This document shows positions 9,099 to 16,395 of a stretch of 64,000 nucleotides of DNA, one piece after another. Position numbers and translations under genes: made by a program. The stretch is from contig NZ_LFBU01000001.1 of assembly GCF_001045555.1 (NCBI RefSeq), positions 186,001 through 250,000 on the forward strand. The letters run 5' to 3'. The notes beneath the pieces are model-generated. The model worked only from the letters and a program-made list of their open reading frames with translations. It ran no database searches and was not told the DNA's origin. How positions within the stretch are numbered: position 1 is the first letter of the stretch; each line of letters begins with the position of its first letter. Source of the DNA: Marinobacter subterrani (lineage in GTDB: Bacteria > Pseudomonadota > Gammaproteobacteria > Pseudomonadales > Oleiphilaceae).

Positions 9099-9643
9099 GC
9101 AATGCCCAGGATGTCGCGCTTGATGGCGTCGATGGACTCGCGGGTCATGCCCTGGCTGGCCATCGCGCCTTCGGCAGCCTCAGCGGCTTCCCGGGCTACT
9201 TCCAGGCGCAGCTCCCGGGCCCACTTCTTCTGCCCCAGAGACACCCGCCCGATCTCGGCCAGGGCACGGGTCACGCTGCCCAGCTGCTTGGCGGCCTTGG
9301 CCGGGTCGTCCTCGGCCTTGCGCATGGCAATGGAAATACGCAGCAGCTGGTCCTGCACGATACGGGCGGTGGCGTCGATCAGATGGCCGCTCTCGTCCTC
9401 CTGATTCGTCGCCATGGCGCGGGCCAGCTCGGTAGTCTTGCGCACATCCCCCATGGCCTCCTCGAACTCTTCCTGGAGGTCCTGGCCATACCGGTGCACA
9501 GCGGAGCGTGAGAGCTTGAATCCGCGCTCCTCCAGCCACTGAGTGAGGCCGTCATAGCCCTGGAAACCGGTGCTGACCAGCCGCTCATTCAGTTCCTCAC
9601 GAAGGTCCTGGGGCAAGTCGTAGATCTTTGAGCGCGGCGGCAT
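9095..9643 (-). CDS. Terminase small subunit (Mu gp27-like, DUF3486)
   Basis: 182 residues. The N-terminus SKIYDLPQDLREELNERLVSTGFQGYDGLTQWLEERGF followed by LSRSAVHRYGQDL is the conserved DNA-binding region of DUF3486 proteins; the rest is helical. It recognises the phage packaging site and presents DNA to the large subunit. Its end overlaps the start of the large subunit by four bases. Confidence 0.9.
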   Translation of the reverse strand: MPPRSKIYDLPQDLREELNERLVSTGFQGYDGLTQWLEERGFKLSRSAVHRYGQDLQEEFEEAMGDVRKTTELARAMATNQEDESGHLIDATARIVQDQLLRISIAMRKAEDDPAKAAKQLGSVTRALAEIGRVSLGQKKWARELRLEVAREAAEAAEGAMASQGMTRESIDAIKRDILGIA

Positions 9644-9646
9644 GGC

Positions 9647-9946
9647 TTATACCTCCGGCCGTGGCGGGGCGACACCCGGCACACGGGCCCGGCCCTCGGC
9701 CACGTCACTACCGCGACTGGTCAGGGTCACGATCCAGCCGGCGCGCGGCTGCTGGCAGATCACCAGTCCCTGCTCCTCCAGCCAGGCCAGGTCTGTGTGC
9801 AACTGGTCCTTACTCACCAGATGGCCATAGTTGCCGCCCAGCTCGTCGCTGAGACTGTACTCGTTGGTGGTGAACTGATTGCGCCGGGACAGAATGCGGA
9901 GAATGCCCAGACGACGACCTTCAGTCTGAAAGTCCTGGTAGCTCAT
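9647..9946 (-). CDS. Mu gp26-like small protein, winged-helix character
   Basis: 99 residues matching the small phage family found just upstream of gp27 in Mu-like phages (Mu gp26 / VpaChn25_0724-type). It has the pattern of a winged helix: GILRILSRRNQFTTNEYSLSDEL, then VSKDQLHTDLAWLEEQGLV and a beta wing GWIVTLTSRG. Function is unknown; DNA binding is plausible from the fold only. Confidence 0.75.
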   Translation of the reverse strand: MSYQDFQTEGRRLGILRILSRRNQFTTNEYSLSDELGGNYGHLVSKDQLHTDLAWLEEQGLVICQQPRAGWIVTLTSRGSDVAEGRARVPGVAPPRPEV

Positions 9947-10329
9947 TGACCCTGGCCTCCTTTCTGGTTCAGCAGGTACTGGTTGACCATTGATAGCTGG
10001 TGAGACAGGGCACGCATCTGTCCGGACACCCCGGAAAGATCCTCGGCCACGTCGTTTAAGCGCTCATAAACCCGTGATAAATCCTGATGAGTCGGCGCAC
10101 CATCAAGCTTGCTTTCGAACACATCCTGCCGTCGCTCGGTGCGGCTGACGCGCTCCTCCAGGTGGTCGTACTGTTGCTCCAGATCACCCCGCACGGTATT
10201 GATGGCACTGGCATTGGCCTTCGACTTGTTGGTGATGTGCGTGTAAACAAACAGCGCGACCAGGCCGGCCAGCTGAATAAAGCCCATCCAGAACTTCGCG
10301 GCTTCGTAGTCGAACTCCAGCAAACCCAT
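9943..10329 (-). CDS. Mu gp25-like membrane-anchored coiled-coil protein (DUF2730)
   Basis: 128 residues. There is one N-terminal membrane segment (FWMGFIQLAGLVALFVYTHI, about residues 12-31), then a long helical coiled-coil region (LEQQYDHLEERVSRTERRQDVFESKL). This is the DUF2730 architecture. It lies between the lysis and packaging genes as in Mu, where a role as spanin or lysis accessory has been suggested but not established here. Confidence 0.78.
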   Translation of the reverse strand: MGLLEFDYEAAKFWMGFIQLAGLVALFVYTHITNKSKANASAINTVRGDLEQQYDHLEERVSRTERRQDVFESKLDGAPTHQDLSRVYERLNDVAEDLSGVSGQMRALSHQLSMVNQYLLNQKGGQGQ

Positions 10330-10553
10330 TACGCCCCCCGTCGGTCATGGTCGGTCTGACACGCCACGCAGCGCACGGCGTTCGGGTTGGCCCTCAGGCG
10401 GGGTGCGCCCAGAGCGCTGTCGCAGTCGCGACACAACCGCTGGCCATTGATCTCCAGCGGGGGCTCAAGATGAACCTGCAGGGCCTGCTCGATGCCGGCC
10501 CGGGTGAGCCGTTCGGTGAGCGCCTGCGCCTCCTCAAAGCTGCGTTCATCCAT
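10329..10553 (-). CDS. TraR/DksA-type zinc-finger protein
   Basis: 74 residues with four cysteines in the pattern CRDCDSA...CVACQTDHDR, the C4 zinc finger of the DksA/TraR family. Short phage and plasmid members bind the RNA polymerase secondary channel and mimic DksA plus ppGpp. It sits in the lysis region, a common location in Mu-like phages, and overlaps its neighbour (10546) by a few bases. Confidence 0.82.
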   Translation of the reverse strand: MDERSFEEAQALTERLTRAGIEQALQVHLEPPLEINGQRLCRDCDSALGAPRLRANPNAVRCVACQTDHDRRGA

Positions 10554-11124
10554 GGCGCTTTGCCTCCAGGCTGTCGGTCAGTTTATCCAGCAGGCCCCGG
10601 CTGTCCTGCCCGGCAGAGGCTCGCTTGTCGCGACTGCGGGCGGTGATGTTGATGCCCAGGATGGACAGCGCAATGCCCCACATGGGCGTCAGTGCCGTTA
10701 CAGCGTTGATCAGATCCGCCGCGTTCTCAGGCGCGCCCACCATGGCCCAGGCGATGGCCACCGATTGCACCAGCCAGGTGATGGCGACCATGTACCCGAA
10801 GGTGGGGCGCCAACGGCGCACATAGCCGTCCTGGGCGCTTGCCTCGGCTCGCATGGTCTGGTTGATCTCAGCCAGCCGGGCGGTCTCCGCCTCGATGACC
10901 ATGCGCTTGAGTTCCCGTTCGTGCTCACGCTCCAGGGCCTTGAGCTTGACCAGCGCATCCGGGTCGGCCTGGATGGCAGTCGCCACGGCCTCGGGGTTGT
11001 CATCGGTACCCAGGGCGCTGGCGATCAGCGTGCCCACGGCACCACCAGCAGGCCCCAGGGCGCTGCCCAGCAATGGCGCGGCCTTGGCTACCACGCCCTT
11101 TACGTCGTCCCAGCTCCAGCTCAT
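10546..11124 (-). CDS. 3TM-type phage holin
   Basis: 192 residues of the 'holin of 3TMs' family. An N-terminal amphipathic/Gly-Ala region (KAAPLLGSALGPAGGAVGTLIASALG) is followed by a charged helix. Two membrane segments follow near residues 125-165 (YMVAITWLVQSVAIAWAMV and ALTPMWGIALSILGINITA). It forms the membrane lesion that triggers lysis. It follows the DUF5675 gene by one base, which supports a lysis module. Confidence 0.87.
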   Translation of the reverse strand: MSWSWDDVKGVVAKAAPLLGSALGPAGGAVGTLIASALGTDDNPEAVATAIQADPDALVKLKALEREHERELKRMVIEAETARLAEINQTMRAEASAQDGYVRRWRPTFGYMVAITWLVQSVAIAWAMVGAPENAADLINAVTALTPMWGIALSILGINITARSRDKRASAGQDSRGLLDKLTDSLEAKRHG

Positions 11125-11125
11125 G

Positions 11126-11587
11126 TCAGGGCCACTCCGGTGTTTTGGTGCGGATATCCAGATGCCAGCGCTGCCTGGCTTCCAGGTCTTCCATCAGCAT
11201 CTTGAAGGCCGCAAAGGAATTGAGCACCGCCCACTGGGGCGTGCCGTGGTTGTCCGGCAGTACGCCGGTGGACAGCCCGGGGGCCAGGCAGCCTTCCAGA
11301 TCGTCGATGGTGTTGGCGGGGTGCATCATGATGTAGGTGCGCCCGGGCACGTCCTGCACCTCCCAGCCGTGCAGGTACTGGCCGCCGGTGGTGCGCTCTA
11401 CCACGCCGGAACGGCGCAGGCCGAGGGTATACACGCCCTCGGGAATGCAGCTGACGGAGGTGCGGTTGCCCAGCCAGGGGCGCTCCAGCAGGTGGTAACT
11501 CCGGTTCGGGGTTACCAGCGTGCCAAACACGCCCCGGTCAGTGTAGGCGCGATGCAGAAACAGGGTGTCGGGGTTTGAAGTAGTCAT
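11126..11587 (-). CDS. DUF5675 family protein (lysis module)
   Basis: About 153 residues. The motifs LERPWLGNRTSVSCIPEGVYTL and YIMMHPANTIDDLEGCLAPG match DUF5675, a family with conserved His, Asp and Cys residues often found next to phage holins where an endolysin would be. A role in cell-wall degradation is inferred from location. The start at 11587 is chosen because the promoter-like module ends there; the longer in-frame start at 11608 would run into it. Confidence 0.75.
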   Translation of the reverse strand: MTTSNPDTLFLHRAYTDRGVFGTLVTPNRSYHLLERPWLGNRTSVSCIPEGVYTLGLRRSGVVERTTGGQYLHGWEVQDVPGRTYIMMHPANTIDDLEGCLAPGLSTGVLPDNHGTPQWAVLNSFAAFKMLMEDLEARQRWHLDIRTKTPEWP

Positions 11588-11645
11588 GGCCGCAGGGTAG
11601 CGGCCCAAAGGCTTAGGCCGCGTCCTGAACGGGTTCAGGGGGTAA
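11588..11645 (-). promoter_or_regulatory. Late-promoter-like module upstream of lysis genes
   Basis: A perfect dyad CCTGAACGGGTTCAGG lies at 11624-11639. It is followed on the minus strand by TAAGCC and CCGCTAC and then the DUF5675 start codon. The arrangement parallels the module before the head protease (4297-4380). It is the best candidate for the binding site of the phage Mor-like activator and the start of the late lysis/packaging operon. Confidence 0.5.
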
Positions 11646-11755
11646 TCACGGGCAGGGGGATGAAGTGATCAAAGCGTACCGCCGGCCGGTCTTTATGGCA
11701 AGCTCAGGCGGCGGGCAGACAAAGGCGGGGCTGCAGGGCGCAGCCCCGGGGCGGG

Positions 11756-11956
11756 TCAGTCGTCGTCTTCCGGTACCAGCGGCACCATGGTGTTGAGCAC
11801 CGCGTGCACATCGTTGATCGCCAGATCCACATCCACGTCCCATTCGCGCTGACCATCACCCAGATCCGTCAGGATCTGGCGAAGGCGGGTCTGTCGCTCT
11901 TCCAGCAGGGGCGTTAAAGTCTGGATCTGGGCGGGTGTCAATCGCTCTGTTTTCAT
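11756..11956 (-). CDS. Small acidic phage protein, unknown
   Basis: 66 residues (MKTERLTPAQIQTLTPLLEER...), helical in the first half and acidic at the C-terminus (VPEDDD). A GAGGTG ribosome site lies just upstream of the ATG at 11956. It diverges from the plus-strand gene at 11980 with only about 23 bp between the start codons. No family recognised. Confidence 0.55.
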   Translation of the reverse strand: MKTERLTPAQIQTLTPLLEERQTRLRQILTDLGDGQREWDVDVDLAINDVHAVLNTMVPLVPEDDD

Positions 11957-11979
11957 ACATCACCTCGGAGATTAGTAGT

Positions 11980-12249
11980 ATGCCGATTTATCGCAAGTCT
12001 GCGACTGAGCCGTTTCTCAAGGACATTGATGAGTTCTATCAGAGACTCCGCAAAACCCTTGAAGGCCGGCCGCCTTCCACTGCCCTGGCACCGGAGTACC
12101 AGGCCAGCCATGAAGACTTCGCTGAAACCTTTACCCACATCGACCCGCTGGACCTGGAGCGCGATGTGAAGTACTTCAAAGTGGCCGTGGAATCCTGCAG
12201 AGAACTGAAGAAAAAGGAGTACCACGCCCAGAAACGTCAGCGCCCGTAG
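11980..12249 (+). CDS. Possible moron: small unknown gene opposite to the late operon
   Basis: About 89 residues from ATG 11980 (MPIYRKSATEPFLKDIDEFYQ...), with GGAG about 10 bases upstream. The protein looks real: amphipathic helices, a charged C-terminus (RELKKKEYHAQKR) and no low-complexity artefact. It is the only plus-strand gene in the body of the prophage, which is the usual sign of an independently expressed cargo gene. It converges with the 68-residue gene ending at 12237. Function unknown. Confidence 0.5.
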   Translation: MPIYRKSATEPFLKDIDEFYQRLRKTLEGRPPSTALAPEYQASHEDFAETFTHIDPLDLERDVKYFKVAVESCRELKKKEYHAQKRQRP

Positions 12250-12446
12250 GGGCTGCGGTGGCGCAGGGCGTTGAGCCTGCGCCGCCAGTCATTCCTGTCT
12301 TCCCCGTCTTCCATCTCCTGCAGCCACACCCGGATATCCGCCGGCCGGCGCGACTGGGTGATCTGCCAGGCCTTGAACCACCGGCGCTTGTCGCGCTCGA
12401 TGCCGGCGCGGTGATCCTCCGGTTGCAACGCCAGGTTATGACTCAT
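12237..12446 (-). CDS. Small Mu-like phage protein, unknown
   Basis: 69 residues from MSHNLALQPEDHRAG to RHRSPYGR, rich in Arg and Trp (DKRRWFKAWQITQSRR). The ATG at 12446 overlaps the last codons of the Mor-like gene (ends 12436), so I prefer it to the long upstream extension. It probably belongs with the middle genes. No family assigned. Confidence 0.5.
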   Translation of the reverse strand: MSHNLALQPEDHRAGIERDKRRWFKAWQITQSRRPADIRVWLQEMEDGEDRNDWRRRLNALRHRSPYGR

Positions 12447-12831
12447 TGAACAGATCCGCCTGCTGATCGCCCGGCAGGTCCTCGGCGAGGATCTCCCACA
12501 CCCGCCGTTCGGTGAGCTGGTAACGCAGCGCCAGGCGGCGTACGGACACGCCGGCCTCGTGCTCCTGGCGCATCCGCCGGTTGCGCATTGCCTTGGTGGC
12601 GGCACTGGCCGTGGGCACGTCGAACCGCTCCAGAGCGTAATGCCGGGACAGCGTCCGGGCTGCCTCGATCCCCAGCAGCTCCGCCAGAGGGTGCGCCTCG
12701 TGCATCTTCGCGGGCACCGTCAGCCGGGTGCCGCCATACACGCCGACCAGCTTGCGGGCCGGCTCCAGGCCGACCACATCAATCAGGTCTTTCAGCGAGG
12801 CGGGCAGGTAGTCGGTGTCCCAGTCGCTCAT
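12436..12831 (-). CDS. Mor-family transcription activator
   Basis: 131 residues matching the Mor/C family of Mu. The N-terminal dimerisation region is LPASLKDLIDVVGLEPARKLVGVYGGTRLTVPA. The C-terminal helix-turn-helix is HEAGVSVRRLALRYQLTERRVWEIL (residues about 92-116). Mor and C activate middle and late promoters by binding dyads just upstream of the -35 position. Here a single member is seen. The repeated dyad modules at 4297-4380 and 11588-11645 are its probable targets (inference). Confidence 0.88.
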   Translation of the reverse strand: MSDWDTDYLPASLKDLIDVVGLEPARKLVGVYGGTRLTVPAKMHEAHPLAELLGIEAARTLSRHYALERFDVPTASAATKAMRNRRMRQEHEAGVSVRRLALRYQLTERRVWEILAEDLPGDQQADLFNES

Positions 12832-12832
12832 A

Positions 12833-13348
12833 TCAGCCTCCGGTATTGCGCTTGGTGTTGAACTGCTCGGGGTCCACGCCCAGCCGGCGCATCTGCGCCT
12901 CCCACTTGCGACGGGACTCCTCGGGGGTTTCCTCTACGCCCTGCTTTTTCTCCCAGGAGGTCGGGCGGTTGCTGTCAGATTCCGCCCCCGGTTTGCGGGC
13001 ATCGGGCGCTACGCTGGCCAGCACCTGTTTCAGGTAGTTGTGGTTCTTCAGCGGCTTGGTCTCACCCCGCTGGCGCTTCTCGTGCAGGCTGCGAACGGTG
13101 TCCTGCAGCCCGGCGATCAGGCTGTCCCGGTCCGCGATGGCCAGGGTGTCCTGCGCGAGTTTGAGGGCGCGGGCGTTGCTCAGGTCGCTCTTGGCCGGAC
13201 GGAACAGTGCCAGGTATTGCACCAGCGGCCTCGCCAATGGACGACCAAGGCTCGCCAGCAGGCCCAGCAGCTCACTGCCGGCGTCGTCCTGGATAAGGGC
13301 GTCCAGGTGCAGGTGGCTATGGCAGACGGGGCAGCGGCCGAGTTTCAT
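12833..13348 (-). CDS. Mu-like early/middle gene with N-terminal zinc-finger motif
   Basis: 171 residues from MKLGRCPVCHSHLHLDALIQDD. The CPVCHSHLH segment is a likely metal-binding knuckle. The middle is helical, and the C-terminal 60 residues are polar and probably disordered before WEAQMRRLGVDPEQF. Proteins of this shape accompany gemA in Mu-like prophages, but their function is unknown. The ATG at 13348 overlaps the gemA stop (13345), favouring it over the longer frame. Confidence 0.65.
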   Translation of the reverse strand: MKLGRCPVCHSHLHLDALIQDDAGSELLGLLASLGRPLARPLVQYLALFRPAKSDLSNARALKLAQDTLAIADRDSLIAGLQDTVRSLHEKRQRGETKPLKNHNYLKQVLASVAPDARKPGAESDSNRPTSWEKKQGVEETPEESRRKWEAQMRRLGVDPEQFNTKRNTGG

Positions 13349-13944
13349 GAATGACCGCCCTCCCGGCAGGCTTCGTACCACGATTCGACATTCGCGAAGT
13401 CCACAAAAAGGGAGCCCAATATCTTTCTGTTCCGCCGCCAGTTTTTCGGGAGCGCAGGGCGGGAGGTGTCGATAAAGTCGAGCGTTAGGCCTTGCTTCTC
13501 AAGGGTAAGCTCTAACGCCCTCAGCAACCGGCGCTTTTCCAGCTCTACGTCCAGTGAGGCAATCAGCGCCCGCAGGTGCTCCGGTTTTTTCAGCCAGGCC
13601 ACCCGCTCGATGCCGGTCTGCCGTTTGGCGATGGCGTCGGCGTAGCTCCAGGGCGCTTTTATTTCGGCCAGCAGGGCCTCCACTTTCTGCAGCATGGGCT
13701 CGCGGCCCAGGTTGTGCGGGGTGCCGGGATGCTGCACCACCCGTTTACGGGGCCGGGCCTTGAAGCCCCGGTCCTTCATGTGCTGCAGGATCTGGTACAG
13801 CTCCGCCACGGTGCAGTCGGCGCAGGATCGTTTGCCACCGGTGACCATGGCGATCGCAGCGCGATAGGTATCCTCATCCATGCCCAGCTGCTTGCGGGCG
13901 ATATGGATCTGGGCCGTGACCTTTTTGCGGTTGTCGCCCCTCAT
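13345..13944 (-). CDS. gemA: GemA-like regulatory protein (Mu gp16, DUF1018)
   Basis: 199 residues from MRGDNRKKVTAQIHIARKQLGMDEDTYRAAIAMVTGGKRS. This N-terminal block, with ELYQILQHMKDRGFK, defines the DUF1018/GemA family. In Mu, GemA alters host gene expression and DNA supercoiling. The C-terminal half (WLKKPEHLRALIASLDVELEKR) is helical. The start at 13944 follows the overlapping stop of the small zinc-finger gene (13941). Confidence 0.85.
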   Translation of the reverse strand: MRGDNRKKVTAQIHIARKQLGMDEDTYRAAIAMVTGGKRSCADCTVAELYQILQHMKDRGFKARPRKRVVQHPGTPHNLGREPMLQKVEALLAEIKAPWSYADAIAKRQTGIERVAWLKKPEHLRALIASLDVELEKRRLLRALELTLEKQGLTLDFIDTSRPALPKNWRRNRKILGSLFVDFANVESWYEACREGGHS

Positions 13945-14123
13945 GCTGTCGCTCCGGCCTTGCGGGCTTTCCTCGAAGGCAGCTGTGCGTAACAGGCCTT
14001 GCACGGCTGGGCCGACCGGCCGTTCTTGCGGTAGTAGAACTCCGCATCATCCGGCCAGTAATCGCCGCACTTCGTGCATTGGCGCTCCTGGCCCAGTTCG
14101 GTTACGCGTATTCGCTGTGCCAT
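13941..14123 (-). CDS. Small zinc-ribbon-like phage protein
   Basis: 60 residues with four cysteines in CTKCGDYWPDD...CKACYAQLPSRKARK, a two-CxxC zinc ribbon pattern with a basic tail. It overlaps gemA by four bases. Probably a nucleic-acid-binding accessory protein, but this is inferred only from the motif. Confidence 0.6.
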   Translation of the reverse strand: MAQRIRVTELGQERQCTKCGDYWPDDAEFYYRKNGRSAQPCKACYAQLPSRKARKAGATA

Positions 14124-14197
14124 GCCTGCCTCCCGTTGATTGGCTGCTCATCAGTACCGGGCCACCACGCCCGATAGACGCCCCGTGGGGCGTTTCG

Positions 14198-14452
14198 CTA
14201 GTGGGGTTTCTGGTCCTGCGCATCCATGCGGACCACTTCCTCGGACCTGACGTCCAGCTGGTCACGGATCGCCTTGCGGATGGCCTCACAGCCCACCAGG
14301 GCAAGGCCCTGGACCATCGTCGGGTTTTCCAGGTTCGCCTTTTCCTCGCCAAAGCGAAGCGCCAACTGGATCCCATCCTTAGTCGGCAGAATGGTGATGG
14401 TTGCCGGCTTTCCGCAGTCGGCCAGCCACTGCTTTGCGTTGTGTTCAGCCAT
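14198..14452 (-). CDS. Small Mu-like early protein, unknown
   Basis: 84 residues (MAEHNAKQWLADCGKPATITILPTKDG...), with beta-strand and helix alternation. Its start overlaps the end of the HU-like gene (14445), indicating one early transcript. No family recognised. Confidence 0.55.
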   Translation of the reverse strand: MAEHNAKQWLADCGKPATITILPTKDGIQLALRFGEEKANLENPTMVQGLALVGCEAIRKAIRDQLDVRSEEVVRMDAQDQKPH

Positions 14453-14744
14453 GGTTGAGCGCCTCCCGCAGTGCCTTGGCTGGCTTCAGCCGGGCGGTCA
14501 CGGACGCCGGCACCTGGATGGCCTCACCGGTTTGCGGGTTGCGCCCGCTGCGCGCACTGCGCTCCACGGCCACCAGTTTGCCGACACCTGGCAGTGGCAC
14601 TTCGCTGCCGGCAGCCAAACGGTCCTGGATGATTTCACCCAGGGAATCCACCACGGCTTCCATATCGGCTTTGCTGATTTCGCACATCTCGCGCTTGCCA
14701 TGATGACCGGCAATGAGGGCCTCAATAAGTTGGCTCTTGGTCAT
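14445..14744 (-). CDS. HU-family DNA-binding protein (phage-encoded)
   Basis: 99 residues from MTKSQLIEALIAGHHG. The HU/IHF fold is clear: two N-terminal helices, then the beta-arm region VPLPGVGKLVAVERSARSGRNPQTGEAIQVPASVTARLKPAKALREAL with the typical RNPxTGE loop. HU-type proteins bend DNA. Mu transposition needs host HU/IHF, so the phage copy may serve transpososome assembly. Two further in-frame ATGs lie upstream (14762, 14780); the one used here has AGAGG upstream. Confidence 0.85.
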   Translation of the reverse strand: MTKSQLIEALIAGHHGKREMCEISKADMEAVVDSLGEIIQDRLAAGSEVPLPGVGKLVAVERSARSGRNPQTGEAIQVPASVTARLKPAKALREALNHG

Positions 14745-14801
14745 GGTCTGTTCCTCTTTGGTCATGGGGTAATTCCTCATTTGAGCTGGTTTAACGGCCC
14801 G

Positions 14802-15419
14802 TTAAAGGGCCGCTACGTCCAGCGGGATCTGGCGGTAGGGGCCGTCCTGGCCCTGCCGCTCGTAAAAGCGTAAGTAGCTCTTGCTGCCGGTGATCTGGAT
14901 GGAATCCATGATCGCCTGCATGGCCTGCTGCCATTTTTCGTGCTGGATGTTCAGGCTGCGCAGACTCAGCACCCGGGCGGTGGAGATCTTGCCCTCTTTG
15001 TCGGTCTGGAAGGCGTGCTCCACCAGGGCCTGTACTTCGCTGCGACTGCCGGCGGTCCACTCATGGATGCACTGGTCAATCAGTTCCTTGGCCACCTGCA
15101 GGCGCTCATCGAACGCCAGGTGATCGGCCACCGCCCGTTTCACCTGGTACTGGCCATCGAAGGACGCCAGGGTGACGTTGCCCTTCTTGCCGCCGTAGGT
15201 GGTGTCGTACTCCCGGGCGGAGAGCTCCAGGAAAGCGTCCACCTCCTCGGTCAGCAGGGCCTTCACCCGGCGCATTTCCGCCTGCAGGGCGAGCACCTGG
15301 CTGATGACGTTTTGCACCAGGTCATCCCGCAGACGGTCGATGTCCCGGATCTGCTCCAGCGGTACCAGGTGCCCGCGACTGTTGCGGCGGAACTGTTCTG
15401 GATCGTGGGTCGTGTTCAT
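14802..15419 (-). CDS. Mu-like early protein DUF3164
   Basis: About 205 residues. DUF3164 features seen are FRRNSRGHLVPLEQIRDIDRLRDDLVQ, AREYDTTYGGKKGNVTLASFDGQYQVKRAV and the end FYERQGQDGPYRQIPLD. This family is found in the early region of Mu-like phages and resembles a sulfate-free 'DUF' of unknown biochemical role. The ATG at 15419 is chosen at MNTTHDPEQ. Confidence 0.8.
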   Translation of the reverse strand: MNTTHDPEQFRRNSRGHLVPLEQIRDIDRLRDDLVQNVISQVLALQAEMRRVKALLTEEVDAFLELSAREYDTTYGGKKGNVTLASFDGQYQVKRAVADHLAFDERLQVAKELIDQCIHEWTAGSRSEVQALVEHAFQTDKEGKISTARVLSLRSLNIQHEKWQQAMQAIMDSIQITGSKSYLRFYERQGQDGPYRQIPLDVAAL

Positions 15420-15424
15420 GATTC

Positions 15425-15832
15425 TCAACCTCGTGTGGGGTGGGGTGTTGGTTTCGGGCTCCGCTTGAACCAGCAGGCAAAGCCACGGCGTTTCGGGTAC
15501 CGGTGGTGGCGCATGGGCTCGAACGGCCGCACGTTGTTGCGCGGGTAGCCGTCCAGCTCCTGCTCCAGCTGGGCCTCGATCTCGCGACGAAGCTCGTCGC
15601 GGACCAGGTCCGCCGTGGACTGAAGGCGCTCTTTCTTAATCTCCTCCCGCATCAGCCGGGTGCGCACCCGTGTCTGTGTCGGCAGCAGCGGGAACGGGCG
15701 GGTCAGCAGGTCCTGGTACCGGGCCGGGTCGGCCAGGTACTGGTCCAGGCTGACACCCTGCTTGTGCAACAGGGCGGCGGCGTACTGGTCCGCGTGGTAT
15801 TCGAGATAGGCGGTCGGATACATGCGTGTCAC
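15425..15832 (-). CDS. Unknown early phage protein
   Basis: 135 residues beginning MTRMYPTAYLEYHADQYAAALLHKQG, helical, with many Arg/Glu and a basic C-terminus. The annotated start is GTG at 15832, overlapping the upstream stop; an internal ATG at 15823 is equally possible. No family recognised. Confidence 0.55.
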   Translation of the reverse strand: MTRMYPTAYLEYHADQYAAALLHKQGVSLDQYLADPARYQDLLTRPFPLLPTQTRVRTRLMREEIKKERLQSTADLVRDELRREIEAQLEQELDGYPRNNVRPFEPMRHHRYPKRRGFACWFKRSPKPTPHPTRG

Positions 15833-16071
15833 AGCTCACCTCCTGCGATCTCCCGGACTCGCTCGGCAAAGGCCACGGAGTCTTTCAGGCTACCGGCGAT
15901 ATCGGTGGCCTCTTTGGGTGACAGCTCCAGGCAGAACGTCTGCTTTGGCTGGCCACTCACCATTTGCCAGGCCCGCAGAGAGATGGGGCGCTCTGCCGTT
16001 CTCGCATCGCTGTCGTAGCTGACCGTGATGTCGGCGGCGTCCAGGTTGATGGGGGTGTTGTCGTTGGCCAC
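15829..16071 (-). CDS. Small early phage protein, unknown
   Basis: 80 residues (MANDNTPINLDAADITVSYDSDAR...), beta-rich N-terminal half and helical C-terminal half. It overlaps the next gene by four bases. No family recognised. Confidence 0.55.
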   Translation of the reverse strand: MANDNTPINLDAADITVSYDSDARTAERPISLRAWQMVSGQPKQTFCLELSPKEATDIAGSLKDSVAFAERVREIAGGEL

Positions 16072-16074
16072 AGG

Positions 16075-16395
16075 TCAATCCTCCTCAATTGCGCTGTTTG
16101 GGCAGCCGCTGCGGCAGGCACGGTAGAGCCTGACGCGCTGCGCGTTGGTGGCGGCAAATGGCTGGCGCTGGCAGTCCAGGCACTCGCGTACAGAGATCCG
16201 GCCAAGCACCGGGCAATCCACGGAGGCACCCAGCAACTCGCCCTCTACGCGCTTTCGCAAACTGGTCATGTCGCCCGGGTATTTACCCTTGAGCGCCTGG
16301 CTGATCATCGCGGCCGAGACGCCCAGGCGTCTGGCCACTCGGTTCTGGCTGCTTTGCTGGCAGGCCTGATCCAGGGCTTCGAGCCAGTTACTCAT
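16075..16395 (-). CDS. Helix-turn-helix protein with C-terminal cysteine motif
   Basis: 106 residues from MSNWLEALDQACQQ. Residues 15-50 form an HTH (SQNRVARRLGVSAAMISQALKGKYPGDM). The C-terminus carries CPVLGRISVRECLDCQRQPF and CRSGCPNS, a cysteine-rich segment seen in the same small regulator of many Mu-like phages. It probably binds DNA; its target is unknown. The start overlaps the stop of the gene at 16388. Confidence 0.72.
   Translation of the reverse strand: MSNWLEALDQACQQSSQNRVARRLGVSAAMISQALKGKYPGDMTSLRKRVEGELLGASVDCPVLGRISVRECLDCQRQPFAATNAQRVRLYRACRSGCPNSAIEED

Noticed and set aside
7503..9404. 633-codon plus-strand open frame
   Set aside because: It is the antisense shadow of the terminase and small-subunit genes. 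High GC makes long antisense frames common here, and its translation has no recognisable protein features.
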